Below, piece after piece: positions 7,325 to 16,383 of a stretch of DNA of 64,000 nt. Source of the stretch: Erysipelotrichaceae bacterium (GTDB lineage Bacteria > Bacillota_I > Bacilli_A > Erysipelotrichales > Erysipelotrichaceae); assembly GCA_017539105.1 (NCBI GenBank), contig JAFYHQ010000014.1:62001-126000 (forward strand), in the 5' to 3' direction. The stretch's first letter is position 1. Each line of letters starts with the position of its first letter. The notes beneath the pieces were generated by a model, which saw nothing but the letters and a program-made list of their open reading frames with translations, was not told where the DNA came from and did no database searches. Made by a program: the position numbers and the translations under genes.

Positions 7325-8317
7325 TTATTTCAACGTCGCATACATGACGGCTTTGATCGTATGCATCCTGTTCTCTGCTTCATCAAATACCTTGGACTGT
7401 TTCGATTCGAATACTTCATCAGCAACTTCCATTTCCGTTACACCGAATTTCTTGGCGATCTCTGCGCCGATCGTGGTATTCGTATCATGGAAGGAAGGAA
7501 GACAATGCATGAAGATGGCATGTTCATCGGCATTTGCCATGACTTCCTTGGTCACGCGGTAAGGTTCCAAGAGACCGATCCTCTCGGTCCATACTTCATC
7601 CGGCTCTCCCATGGAAACCCAGATATCGGTATACACAACATGCGCTCCCTTGCTTCCTTCTTTGACGTCATCCGTCAGCGTTACCGTCGAACCATTCTCT
7701 TTCGCAATCTTCTTGCAGGTCTCTACCAGCTCCTCATCCGGCATCTGTTTTGCCGGTCCGCAGGCTACGAAATCGATCCCCAGCTTCGCACAAACCACCA
7801 TCAGCGAATTGGCGACATTATTCCTGGCATCCCCCATGAATACCAGCTTCTTGCCTCGCATATCCCCGAAATTCTCTTCCGCAGTCATGATATCCGCCAG
7901 CATCTGCGTCGGATGGAACTGCGTCGTCAGACCGTTCCATACCGGAACGCCTGATTTTTCTGCCAGTTCTTCTACGATCGACTGATCGAAACCTCTGTAC
8001 TCGATACCGTCATACATTCTTCCCAATACTCTTGCGGTATCTTCCAGGGATTCCTTCTTGCCCATCTGCGAGGAACCCGGATCCAGATAGGTGACACCCA
8101 TGCCCAGGTCTCTTCCGGCAACCTCGAAGGAACAGCGCGTTCTGGTCGATGTCTTTTCAAACAACAGAACGATCTGTTTCCCCTTCAGATAATCATGAGG
8201 AACGCCATTCCGTTTCAGATTCTTAAATTCTTTCGCTAAATCAATAAGATAACGGATCTCCTCCGGAGTAAAATCCAACAGTTTCAAAAAACTGCGTCCG
8301 CTTAAGTTAATACCCAT
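7325..8317 (-). CDS. arcB: Ornithine carbamoyltransferase, catabolic
   Basis: Splits citrulline with phosphate into ornithine and carbamoyl phosphate. 330 residues with the carbamoyl phosphate motif [12 protein letters not shown] (STRTR at 57-61) and the ornithine-binding HCLP at 271-274. Its place between arcA and arcC argues for the catabolic role; the fold is the same as biosynthetic ArgF. A ribosome site AAGGAGG lies upstream. Confidence 0.96.
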   Translation of the reverse strand: MGINLSGRSFLKLLDFTPEEIRYLIDLAKEFKNLKRNGVPHDYLKGKQIVLLFEKTSTRTRCSFEVAGRDLGMGVTYLDPGSSQMGKKESLEDTARVLGRMYDGIEYRGFDQSIVEELAEKSGVPVWNGLTTQFHPTQMLADIMTAEENFGDMRGKKLVFMGDARNNVANSLMVVCAKLGIDFVACGPAKQMPDEELVETCKKIAKENGSTVTLTDDVKEGSKGAHVVYTDIWVSMGEPDEVWTERIGLLEPYRVTKEVMANADEHAIFMHCLPSFHDTNTTIGAEIAKKFGVTEMEVADEVFESKQSKVFDEAENRMHTIKAVMYATLK

Positions 8318-8342
8318 TCATCTATCCTCCTTATTCGAATGT

Positions 8343-9584
8343 TCAGTCTTCTCTGATCAGAGGCATGGACATACATCTCGGTCCGCCGCGGCCTCTGGAT
8401 AATTCCGCGCTGGGAATCGTAATGACATTCAGCCCCTGATCACGCAGAATCGCGTTGGTGATGTCATTCCGTTCGTAGCACACGATCGTACCCGGAGCGA
8501 TGCATAACGTATTCGAGCCGTCATTCCACTGTTCCCTGGCAGCGGCGATCATGTCATCGCCTCCGCAGTTGATCAGTTTCACATCTTCGACTCCGGTATA
8601 TTTCTCGAGGATATGTTCAAGGGTATCCTCAAGACGTTTGATATCGAGATCATCCGGATTGTGGTCTGCCTTGTGAGGAGGTTTAATCTCAAATACCTCC
8701 AACGGACCGATGATAGCAGGATGTACCGTGTATTTATCTTCATCGATCCTGGTGAATACCGTATCCAGATGCATGAATGCACGGGAAGACGGGATCTTGA
8801 AGGCCAGTACGGTGCGGATCTTGCAGCCAGGATCATTGAACAGATTCCTCGATACCGTTTCGATCGCATCCGGTGACGTTCTCTGGGAAATGCCGATCGC
8901 AAGAACGGTGTCTGTCAGGTTGAAGACATCTCCTCCTTCGATACTTGCGTGCAGATCGCGGTCATAGTAGCGTTTCACCATGCCGGCAAAATCCGGATGG
9001 TAACGGAAAATGTAGTCGGCATAGATCGTTTCCCTTCTTCTGGTCGGATATCTCATTCTGTTCAGGAAGATACCCTCGCCGACCGAAGCGAACGGATCTC
9101 TCTGGAAATAAAGGTTCGGCATCGGATCAACGATCAGGTCATCTTCCGGCGCTACCCTGTCCTGCAAAGAATATTTCTTGGCGCTTTCGCCGATTTCTTT
9201 CAATGTGATCCCTTCCATCGTCTTCAGTACCAGTTCTTTGCCATGGAAGTTCTCCACCATATACCTGTAAAGCTTATCCTGCCATCTTTTGGTACGGATA
9301 TCGCCTTCTTCCAGCCACTGATACAGAAACGGTTCTACCAGCTTGGGATTCTGTTCCAGTATTTCCGTCATCAGATCTTCCAGATAGACGACTTCAACGC
9401 CATGATCTCTTAATGACTGGGCAAAGGCGTCATGTTCTTCCTGAGCGACTTTCAGGAAAGGAATATCATCGAACAGCAGTTCCTGCAGGCGATCCGGCGT
9501 GATGCTGAGCAGTTCTTTTCCCGGCCGATGAAGCAGAACTTTTTTGAGCGGTTTTATTTCACTGGTGACGTGAATGCCTTTCAT
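8343..9584 (-). CDS. arcA: Arginine deiminase
   Basis: Hydrolyses arginine to citrulline and ammonia. 413 residues from the ATG at 9582-9584, chosen because GAAGGGAG lies just upstream; an in-frame extension to 9638 lacks a ribosome site. Motifs: [51 protein letters not shown] (catalytic His) and [13 protein letters not shown] with the nucleophile Cys404. First gene of the arcABC operon. No arginine antiporter gene is present nearby. Confidence 0.97.
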   Translation of the reverse strand: MKGIHVTSEIKPLKKVLLHRPGKELLSITPDRLQELLFDDIPFLKVAQEEHDAFAQSLRDHGVEVVYLEDLMTEILEQNPKLVEPFLYQWLEEGDIRTKRWQDKLYRYMVENFHGKELVLKTMEGITLKEIGESAKKYSLQDRVAPEDDLIVDPMPNLYFQRDPFASVGEGIFLNRMRYPTRRRETIYADYIFRYHPDFAGMVKRYYDRDLHASIEGGDVFNLTDTVLAIGISQRTSPDAIETVSRNLFNDPGCKIRTVLAFKIPSSRAFMHLDTVFTRIDEDKYTVHPAIIGPLEVFEIKPPHKADHNPDDLDIKRLEDTLEHILEKYTGVEDVKLINCGGDDMIAAAREQWNDGSNTLCIAPGTIVCYERNDITNAILRDQGLNVITIPSAELSRGRGGPRCMSMPLIRED

Positions 9585-9830
9585 AAATCTCCCTTCTGTT
9601 ATGATAAGACGGATACTGCATAAGCAAATGATATCCATCGTTTGTTTACACTATCATTGTATCAACTTCGGCTCATATAGTCAGTTCAAAACGATAAGAT
9701 TTCCTTAAAAAAGAACGTTTTTCCTATTCAAGAATGAATCGCGTTTCTAAGAAAGCGAACCGATTCAAATGATCAATTCTCTTTAAATATTTGAAATAAT
9801 TCGGAAATAGTGCTATTGTGATAGAGCGAT
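9585..9830. promoter_or_regulatory. Intergenic control region of arcA and tRNA-Arg
   Basis: A 246-base region between divergent units. For arcA, CTGACT and TACAAT spaced by 17 bases form a plausible minus-strand promoter near 9657-9685. For tRNA-Arg, TTGAAA (9791-9796), 17 bases, TATTGT (9814-9819) lies 11 bases before the tRNA. An imperfect inverted repeat, TGAATCG with CGATTCA, at about 9735-9766 may be an operator. I do not see a clear ArgR box. Confidence 0.5.
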
Positions 9831-9907
9831 GTGCCTATAGCTCAACTGGATAGAGTGTTTGGCTACGAACCAAAAGGTTGCGAGTTCAAGTCTTGCTAGG
9901 CACGCCA
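9831..9907 (+). tRNA. tRNA-Arg (anticodon ACG)
   Basis: A 77-base cloverleaf. Acceptor GTGCCTA pairs with TAGGCAC, with G73 and an encoded CCA. The anticodon arm is TTTGG-CTACGAA-CCAAA (anticodon ACG, read as ICG), decoding CGU, CGC and CGA. Confidence 0.97.
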
Positions 9908-9917
9908 TGGAATAGGA

Positions 9918-9943
9918 ACTATCTCTTAAGGAGATAGTTTTTT
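9918..9943 (+). terminator. Terminator of tRNA-Arg
   Basis: An 8-bp stem ACTATCTC with GAGATAGT, loop of 5 bases, followed by a T run; 10 bases after the tRNA. Confidence 0.9.
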
Positions 9944-10005
9944 ATGCCTATCCTTTCTGAATATAAGAGACATGTTACAATGATAAAGAAAAACGGAGGT
10001 TTGTT

Positions 10006-10659
10006 ATGTTCGCACAAATCAATGATCAGAATCTATATTATGAAGTCAAAGGCGAAGGAAGACCGCTGCTGATGATTCATGGCAATACCGAGGATCATAC
10101 GATCTTCAATGAAGCGGCAGAAGTACTGAAGGAACACTTTACGGTTTATCTTCTGGATTCCAGGGGACATGGCCAAAGCGGAAAAGTCAAAGAGATCCAT
10201 TATGAACAGATGGCGGATGATGTCGCAGAATTCCTGAAACAGCTGGATCTGCATGATGCGGTCTATTACGGTTTTTCCGATGGAGGCATCATCGGACTGC
10301 TTCTGGCAAGCAGGACGGATCGGGTCAGTCAGATGATCCTCAGCGGTACGAATATTACTCCGGATGGAGTCGTTCCCTGGCTGAGAAAACTGGTCAAGGT
10401 GCTCTATTTCTTTAGCAGAGATCCAAGGATGAAGATGGTTCTGGAAGAACCGCATATCAGCCCTGAAGAACTTCAAGCCATCAAAATTAAAACAACTGTT
10501 GTCGCAGGTGAAAAGGATGCGGTTACTTACGAAGAGACCAAAATCATCGCCGACAACATTCCGGATGCCAAGCTGATCATCATTCCGGGAGCGGGGCATG
10601 GAAGCTATATCGTTCATAAGGCGGAGATCGCGGATCTGATCCTTGAGGAAACAAAATAA
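10006..10659 (+). CDS. Alpha/beta hydrolase
   Basis: 217 residues of the alpha/beta hydrolase fold. Oxyanion region MIHGNTEDH (about 24-32), DSRGHGQSG, nucleophile elbow GFSDGG (Ser near 93), a late Asp in GEKDAVT and His in GAGHGSY. Substrate unknown; a small-molecule esterase or peptidase-like role is usual. CGGAGG lies before the ATG. First gene of a three-gene plus-strand operon (3 and 9 base gaps). The cap domain is short. Confidence 0.88.
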   Translation: MFAQINDQNLYYEVKGEGRPLLMIHGNTEDHTIFNEAAEVLKEHFTVYLLDSRGHGQSGKVKEIHYEQMADDVAEFLKQLDLHDAVYYGFSDGGIIGLLLASRTDRVSQMILSGTNITPDGVVPWLRKLVKVLYFFSRDPRMKMVLEEPHISPEELQAIKIKTTVVAGEKDAVTYEETKIIADNIPDAKLIIIPGAGHGSYIVHKAEIADLILEETK

Positions 10660-10662
10660 AGA

Positions 10663-11121
10663 ATGAGTAGAAACGTTTTTGAATATGTGATACTGAAGGA
10701 CAAGCCTGAACTCAAAGAGATTGCGGCAGAATGGTTCCATGCCAAGTGGGACGTATCCAAAGAAGCTTATCTGGAATGCATGAATGATTATCTTGAGGAT
10801 AAAACGCCAAATGGCTGGTATCTGTGCCTGAAAGACGATAAGATCATCGGCGGTCTGGGAGTCATCGATAATGATTTCCATGACCGGAAAGATCTGACTC
10901 CTAATGTCTGTGCGGTCTATGTGGAAGAAGAGTATCGCGGACAAGGCATTGCGGGACAGCTGCTGGATCTCGCTGTTGAAGATATGCGTAGAAAAGGCAT
11001 CAGTCCGTTGTATCTTCTTACCGATCATATCGGTTTCTATGAACGTTACGGATGGGAATTTTGCTGTATGGCACAGGGTGAAGGCGAAGACAAGCCAGCC
11101 AGGATCTATATCCATCATTGA
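10663..11121 (+). CDS. GNAT-family N-acetyltransferase
   Basis: 152 residues. The acetyl-CoA binding core is VCAVYVEEEYRGQGIAGQLL (about 83-102), with the R-G-Q-G-I-A loop, followed by LYLLTDHIGFYERYGWEF typical of motif B. Substrate not predictable. It starts three bases after the hydrolase stop and ends in TGA nine bases before the next ATG, which is direct evidence that TGA is a stop in this chromosome. Confidence 0.9.
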   Translation: MSRNVFEYVILKDKPELKEIAAEWFHAKWDVSKEAYLECMNDYLEDKTPNGWYLCLKDDKIIGGLGVIDNDFHDRKDLTPNVCAVYVEEEYRGQGIAGQLLDLAVEDMRRKGISPLYLLTDHIGFYERYGWEFCCMAQGEGEDKPARIYIHH

Positions 11122-11130
11122 GGAAAAGGA

Positions 11131-11931
11131 ATGCTGATAAAGATTGGAAAATACAGCTGTTCCGAAGTATGGGATGGCGTTTTCTATAAGACACTATCTG
11201 ATTATCCGAAAATCAGCGACTGGGAGATCCAGTCCGTTTTGGATTTCATCCGTTACGAAGAAAAAAACGGAAGGACCTGTCAGATCGAAGCTCCGGACAG
11301 CATTCTTGGATCCATTGAAAAGTATCGTAATCATGATCATCAACGTATCGCTCCTACGAACCTGATACAGGAATGTACAGCATGTCCCATCGATAAAGGA
11401 TGCAAAACCGATCTGGTCTGTCATACCTCTCCTTTGGAGAATGCGCTACAGATCCTCGATTGCGGAAGTCTGCTTTCTCCGGTCAAAACACGGAACATGA
11501 CAGCTGCAGAACTGCAGAAAGAAGCACGCAACGCCGCAAACGATCCTGCAGACTACTTCGACTGCATCATGTTCAGCTGGGGCAACTGTCAGGCGGGAGA
11601 CCGGCTGGTCATGGAGCGGAAGCTGGGACGTTTTCCCGAAGAGAAGGAACTGGGCCCGGGATTCACTCCGGGAGTGCGTTTTTTCTTTCGCTATGATGAA
11701 CTGATCAAACATCCCGATGTGATATTCGATGGCGTTCTTCCTTTAAGAATCAGAAATAAAGTCATCCTGAAAGATTGGGTCCATGCCATCATCGTTCCTG
11801 TCGTATATCGCAATAAACTGGAACCACATCTGTCCGAAGAACTTCGAAACAAAGTCCATTATCTCGATCATGAAGGAATGAACATCTGGGAATGGTCCCA
11901 TTTCATCTATTCCTATCTTCAGGAATCATAA
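11131..11931 (+). CDS. Cysteine-rich protein of unknown function, weak ADP-ribosyltransferase resemblance (266 aa)
   Basis: I do not recognise the family with confidence. A cysteine cluster ECTACPIDKGC followed by VCH (four Cys spaced 2, 5 and 5, about 81-96) could bind metal. Directly after it, HTSPLENALQILDCGSLLS resembles the H-x-T/S ... I-L-x-x-G start of DarT/DUF4433-like ADP-ribosyltransferase folds; this is inference only. The C-terminal half is rich in aromatic residues (MFSWGNCQAGDRLVMERKLG). Co-transcribed with a hydrolase and a GNAT enzyme; no signal peptide or membrane segment. Confidence 0.6.
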   Translation: MLIKIGKYSCSEVWDGVFYKTLSDYPKISDWEIQSVLDFIRYEEKNGRTCQIEAPDSILGSIEKYRNHDHQRIAPTNLIQECTACPIDKGCKTDLVCHTSPLENALQILDCGSLLSPVKTRNMTAAELQKEARNAANDPADYFDCIMFSWGNCQAGDRLVMERKLGRFPEEKELGPGFTPGVRFFFRYDELIKHPDVIFDGVLPLRIRNKVILKDWVHAIIVPVVYRNKLEPHLSEELRNKVHYLDHEGMNIWEWSHFIYSYLQES

Positions 11932-11960
11932 AAGTTGAATCTGATGAATAAATCCAAACG

Positions 11961-11986
11961 AAAAGCACAGTTCGATCTGTGCTTTT
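11961..11986. terminator. Bidirectional terminator
   Basis: A perfect 10-bp stem AAAAGCACAG (11961-11970) with CTGTGCTTTT (11977-11986) between the convergent 11131 and plsY transcripts. Confidence 0.92.
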
Positions 11987-12009
11987 ATCATCTTTTCAGT
12001 AATCTGTTA

Positions 12010-12639
12010 TTATGCTTTCTTTTTGTTCAGTTTATTCCTGATCGCACCGAGGACATCGGTCTTTTCCGTCGTTCCATCTTTGATCCCGGCAATGAAATTC
12101 CAATGCAGTTTCACCGCCAGCAATCCAAGGATCAGCGACATGATAGCGACTTCATAGTCTTTCAATACGAACATGATGATTGCAAATACCAGTGGCGGAA
12201 CCGGACCGGCCAGATTCAAATACTGTGTCAGAAGCACTACGATCGCCCCTGCGAGATCCGAAACCGCACCCCAGAGGAAACTGTATATCACGATCATGAT
12301 ACAGGTCGTAGCGACACCTTTGCCGCCCTTGAATTTACGCCAGAATGGGAAACAGTGACCGATCGTCGCACCGAATCCCGCAAAGAACATGATACTCCTA
12401 TCTGCTTCCGGAAAGAGATAACGTGCCAGAAACATGGCGATCAGGCACTTGGAAACATCGCCGATCACGGTGAGCAGTCCGGGGACGAACCCAAGATGGA
12501 TCATCATGTTGGCCATGCCCGGATTTCCTTCTCCTATTTCTGAGGCACCTTTTCCTGTGTATTTTTTGGCGACAAGTTCAGCGGTCAGAAAACAGCCTAA
12601 GAAATAACCAATAACACAGCTGATCAGTTTTTCTTTCAT
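12010..12639 (-). CDS. plsY: PlsY-family glycerol-3-phosphate acyltransferase
   Basis: Membrane enzyme that moves acyl groups from acyl phosphate to glycerol 3-phosphate. 209 residues with about five hydrophobic segments. Family motifs: EGNPGMAN (usual GNPGATN), GDVSKCLIA (usual DxxKG) and GHCFPFWRKFKGGKGVAT. The Asn-to-Met and Gly-to-Cys changes make it a divergent member. G-rich ribosome site before the ATG, 23 bases after lpdA's upstream neighbour unit; it ends the glycine cleavage operon but is unrelated in function. Confidence 0.88.
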   Translation of the reverse strand: MKEKLISCVIGYFLGCFLTAELVAKKYTGKGASEIGEGNPGMANMMIHLGFVPGLLTVIGDVSKCLIAMFLARYLFPEADRSIMFFAGFGATIGHCFPFWRKFKGGKGVATTCIMIVIYSFLWGAVSDLAGAIVVLLTQYLNLAGPVPPLVFAIIMFVLKDYEVAIMSLILGLLAVKLHWNFIAGIKDGTTEKTDVLGAIRNKLNKKKA

Positions 12640-12662
12640 ACTAATTCCCCCCCAAAATCTAT

Positions 12663-13997
12663 TTATTTCGCGACATCCCAGAGCATCTCGCTGATGGTCG
12701 GATGAGGATGTACGACTTCTGCAAATTGGCTTATTGTCATCTTCTTCTGAACGGCGATCGCCAGTTCCGCGATCAGTTCCGTTGCATGCATACAGACAAG
12801 CTGTCCGCCGATGATCGTTTCATTTTCATCGACGATTAGTTTTACGAATCCGCTTTCGCTGTTTTCGATCAGGCTCTTTCCGTTGGCGCCGGTAAGATAC
12901 TTTCTGGTGGCATAACTGATGCCTGCATCCTTTGCCTGCTGCTCGGAGATCCCTACCGCGGCGATTTCCGGTTCGGTATAGATCCCGCTTGGAATGACGC
13001 TCGGGTCATGAGACGGCTCTTTCCCTAAAAGAAGATCCACCACATTCTCGCCTTGAGCTTCCGCTACATGTGCCAGCTGTATATTTCCGGAACGGGCATC
13101 ACCGATCACATAGATATTCGGAATGTTTGTCCTTCCGTTTTCATCCGCTACGATACCGCGGTTGATTTCCAGACCGGCATCTTCAAGCAGAGATACATTC
13201 GCTTTGCGACCGGTCACGATCAGAACCTGTCTGGCAGATATGCACTGTTCCTCGCCTTTCTTGTCTGTATACGTAACCTGTTTCATCTGATCTTCCGAAG
13301 AGATCTTCCTGACTTGCGCGGAACAGATGACTTCGATTTCTTTTTTCTTAAAGAACATTGCCAGTCTTTGTCCGAGTTCCTTATCCAGATTCGGCAAGAG
13401 ATGGTCGAACATCTCGATGATCGTGATCTTGCAGCCGAGACTGCTTAAAGCATCGGCGATCTCGACCCCGATAACGCCGCCGCCGATAATCACGAGACTT
13501 TCCGGCAATGGATGATTTCCTTCCAATATGTCATCGGAAGTGATGCAGAATTCGATTCCTTCGATCGGAGGTTTTGCGACAACGGAACCGGTTGCCAGAA
13601 TGATATTTTCCGCTTCATATTCATTTCCTTCACAGGAAACATGATGGGCATTCAATAGTTTTGCTTCACCGAAAACGATTTCGACTTTATTCTTCTGAAG
13701 AGACTTCTGTATGCCTTCTCTTAAGGTATCCGTCACTTCGTTCTTGCGTTTCAGAATATCCGCATAGACATAACCGATAGAACTGCAATGGATCCCATAG
13801 ATTTCGGCTTCCTTCATTTTCTTGAACGTTTCAGCGGAAGAAATCAGAGATTTCATCGGAATGCATCCGCGGTTGAGACAGGTCCCGCCCAGTTTGTTCC
13901 TTTCAAACAGAATGGTTTTCAGACCTGAAGCGGCTGCTTTGTTGGCAGCGGTATAACCGCCCGGTCCTCCGCCGATGATCGCTACATCATAGTTCAT
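12663..13997 (-). CDS. lpdA: Dihydrolipoamide dehydrogenase (glycine cleavage L protein)
   Basis: FAD enzyme reoxidising dihydrolipoyl GcvH with NAD+. 444 residues: N-terminal GGGPGGYTAA FAD site, redox disulfide in GGTCLNRGCIPMKS (Cys40, Cys45), NAD site VIIGGGVIGVEIADAL, and C-terminal HPHPTISEMLWD with the catalytic His. It overlaps lplA by four bases. Its place in the gcv operon makes glycine cleavage the likely partner; no pyruvate dehydrogenase is nearby. Confidence 0.96.
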   Translation of the reverse strand: MNYDVAIIGGGPGGYTAANKAAASGLKTILFERNKLGGTCLNRGCIPMKSLISSAETFKKMKEAEIYGIHCSSIGYVYADILKRKNEVTDTLREGIQKSLQKNKVEIVFGEAKLLNAHHVSCEGNEYEAENIILATGSVVAKPPIEGIEFCITSDDILEGNHPLPESLVIIGGGVIGVEIADALSSLGCKITIIEMFDHLLPNLDKELGQRLAMFFKKKEIEVICSAQVRKISSEDQMKQVTYTDKKGEEQCISARQVLIVTGRKANVSLLEDAGLEINRGIVADENGRTNIPNIYVIGDARSGNIQLAHVAEAQGENVVDLLLGKEPSHDPSVIPSGIYTEPEIAAVGISEQQAKDAGISYATRKYLTGANGKSLIENSESGFVKLIVDENETIIGGQLVCMHATELIAELAIAVQKKMTISQFAEVVHPHPTISEMLWDVAK

Positions 13998-14953
13998 AAT
14001 TCATCCTCCGATAATAAAGAAATGATATCATCTTCTATCTGATTTGTGGGAATTATTTCGCTGATTCTTTTCCCCGGCATCGTTTTCAGCAAGGATTCGA
14101 TGCTGTCGGTATCCAGGGAATCCGTATAGATTTCCGGATCGGTGATCACATCGTCCTGCAGATCATAATGAAGCTGTATCGTACCCCAGGGGAAACGCGC
14201 TTCTTTCCGGTATGTGTGTTCCTTGCGGACACCGTAGCGCCAGACATCGTTCGCAAACTTCTCTTCCAGCAGAGCGATCTCATCGGAATCCAAGGTTCCT
14301 TCTTTCAGTTCCTTTACAGGCAGGTTATATACTCTGCCGAATGCTCTGATCAGGGAATCTTCCAGTTCTTCCACCGTCAGGTCTTTTCTGATATCCCGAA
14401 GATTGATCACTCTCGACCGGACTGAATCGACTCCCTTATCCTGCAGTTTCAGCATGGATACATGCAGGTATCTGGAAAGATCGTCTGCATTCACATCCAG
14501 CATCAATGTCCCGTGATGGAAACAGCGGTCCTTGTGCCTGTAGTAGGCATGACCGGAAAACTTCCGTCCCTCGATCAGCAGGTCGTTGCGTCCGTTGCGT
14601 TCTGCGGAAAAGCCCAGGTCTTTCATCGCTTGCAGGATCACTTCCGTCTGTGTAGCAACATCATAGTTTTTCTTATGAGCCAGAAAAGTAAAATTCAGAT
14701 TCCCGTCATCATGGTAAACGGCTCCCCCGCCGGAAAGCCTGCGGGCCAGATGGCCAAAATCCCGTTCCAACGCTTCGATATTGCATTCATTATATGCATT
14801 CTGGTTCTTGCCGATCACGACAGTTCGCTCATTCTGCCACAGATATAAAATGACCTCATGATCAGACACATGATCAAGTAAAAATTCTTCCAGAGCCTGG
14901 TTGTGATATGGGACTCTGGAAGAAGAAATTATCATATATGCTTCAGTCAGCAT
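13994..14953 (-). CDS. lplA: Lipoate-protein ligase A
   Basis: Adenylates lipoate and attaches it to a lysine of acceptor proteins, here presumably GcvH Lys64. 319 residues: catalytic domain with RRLSGGGAVYHDDGNLNFTF (about 72-91), GRNDLLIEGRKFSGHAYYR (lysine region), and a C-terminal accessory domain (about 245-319). The ATG overlaps the gcvPB stop by seven bases. No lipoate biosynthesis genes (lipA, lipB) are in the window, so scavenging is likely. Confidence 0.95.
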   Translation of the reverse strand: MLTEAYMIISSSRVPYHNQALEEFLLDHVSDHEVILYLWQNERTVVIGKNQNAYNECNIEALERDFGHLARRLSGGGAVYHDDGNLNFTFLAHKKNYDVATQTEVILQAMKDLGFSAERNGRNDLLIEGRKFSGHAYYRHKDRCFHHGTLMLDVNADDLSRYLHVSMLKLQDKGVDSVRSRVINLRDIRKDLTVEELEDSLIRAFGRVYNLPVKELKEGTLDSDEIALLEEKFANDVWRYGVRKEHTYRKEARFPWGTIQLHYDLQDDVITDPEIYTDSLDTDSIESLLKTMPGKRISEIIPTNQIEDDIISLLSEDEL

Positions 14954-16383
14954 TCTTTCTGATAACGCAGGATCGGATTACGGGCAGCTTCCGTTTCGTT
15001 CGGTCTGCCTATCGGCTGATCATGCGGAGCAGAATGCAGATATTCCGGATCTTCATGCGCGAGTTCATAGAGCTTCGTATAGACAGCGATGGCGTTGTCG
15101 ATGACCTCTTTGCTTTCGGTTTCGGTCGGCTCAAACATCAGCGCTTCATGAACGATCAGCGGGAAATACATTGTCGGAGGATGGACGCCATAGTCCAGAG
15201 AGGCTTTGGCGATGTCCATCGCGGAAACACCTGTCTCTTTCTTCAGCCCTTCCAGACATAAGACGAACTCATGCATACAGGTCCTTTCGTAGGCGACATC
15301 GTAGCACTTCTTGAGGGCGTTCATCATATAGTTGGCATTCAGTACGGCTTTGCCGCTGGATGCGATGATGCCTTCCCTTCCTAAGGTCAGGATATAAGTC
15401 AACGCTTTCACGATGACCAGGAAGTTTCCGTAATAGCTTCTGACTCTTCCTAAGGAATGTTCCGCATTATGGAGCACATATCTGTCCCCTTCCTTTTTGA
15501 CTGTTTCCATCGGCAGATATTCCTTCAGGAACTCTTTGCATCCAACCGGACCGCTGCCCGGACCACCGCCGCCATGAGGAGTGCCAAACGTCTTGTGCAG
15601 ATTCAGGTGGATACAGTCGAAGCCCATATCGCCTGGTCTGACTCTGCCCATGATCGCATTCAGGTTGGCGCCATCGTAATAGCACAAGCCTCCCGCTTCA
15701 TGGATGATCTTGGTAATCTCTAATATATTCGGGTCAAATAAACCTAAGGTATTCGGATTCGTCAGCATCAGTCCTGCCGTATCCTTGCCTACAACTTTCC
15801 GTAATTCATCCAAATCGACGCCTCCGTCCGCATTGGAAGGAACGTTGATGACCTTGAAACCAGCCATGACGGCGCTTGCCGGATTGGTGCCATGCGCGGA
15901 ATCCGGAACGATGATGTTGACTCTTTCCTCATCATGACGGGCCTGATGGTACCTTCTGATAAGCAATAATCCTGTGTATTCGCCATGGGCGCCTGCCGCA
16001 GGCTGCAGACTCATGCCATCCATGCCTGTGATCTCACATAACAGTTCCTGGGTACGGTACAGCACTTCCAGAGACCCCTGGATGCTGTCTTCGCCCTGCA
16101 ACGGATGGACATCGGTAAAGTCACGCAAGGATGCCATTTCTTCATCGATACGCGGGTTGTATTTCATCGTACAGGAACCTAACGGATAGAATCCGTCATT
16201 GACACCGAACGTCTGTTTGCACAGTTCGGTATAATGTCTGCTCAGATCGACTTCGCTCAATTCAGGAAGACCCGGTTTTTCTTTACGAAGATACTTGTCT
16301 TCCAGTTCATAGCTCCTGACATCGCAATCAGGAATCAGATCCAGTTTCTTGTTTTCTGAGCTCAATTCAAATAACAGTTTCAT
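14947..16383 (-). CDS. gcvPB: Glycine dehydrogenase (decarboxylating) subunit 2
   Basis: C-terminal half of the split P protein; binds pyridoxal phosphate and decarboxylates glycine onto lipoyl GcvH. 478 residues, with the PLP lysine in HLNLHKTFGTPHGGGGPGSG (about residue 260) and upstream GFYPLGSCTMKYNPR. The ATG overlaps the gcvPA stop by one base, and it ends in TGA overlapping lplA. The split form is usual in Firmicutes. Confidence 0.97.
   Translation of the reverse strand: MKLLFELSSENKKLDLIPDCDVRSYELEDKYLRKEKPGLPELSEVDLSRHYTELCKQTFGVNDGFYPLGSCTMKYNPRIDEEMASLRDFTDVHPLQGEDSIQGSLEVLYRTQELLCEITGMDGMSLQPAAGAHGEYTGLLLIRRYHQARHDEERVNIIVPDSAHGTNPASAVMAGFKVINVPSNADGGVDLDELRKVVGKDTAGLMLTNPNTLGLFDPNILEITKIIHEAGGLCYYDGANLNAIMGRVRPGDMGFDCIHLNLHKTFGTPHGGGGPGSGPVGCKEFLKEYLPMETVKKEGDRYVLHNAEHSLGRVRSYYGNFLVIVKALTYILTLGREGIIASSGKAVLNANYMMNALKKCYDVAYERTCMHEFVLCLEGLKKETGVSAMDIAKASLDYGVHPPTMYFPLIVHEALMFEPTETESKEVIDNAIAVYTKLYELAHEDPEYLHSAPHDQPIGRPNETEAARNPILRYQKEC

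Noticed and set aside
10033-11118. 361-aa open frame on the minus strand
   Set aside because: Opposite the hydrolase and GNAT genes, both with clear families; shadow frame.
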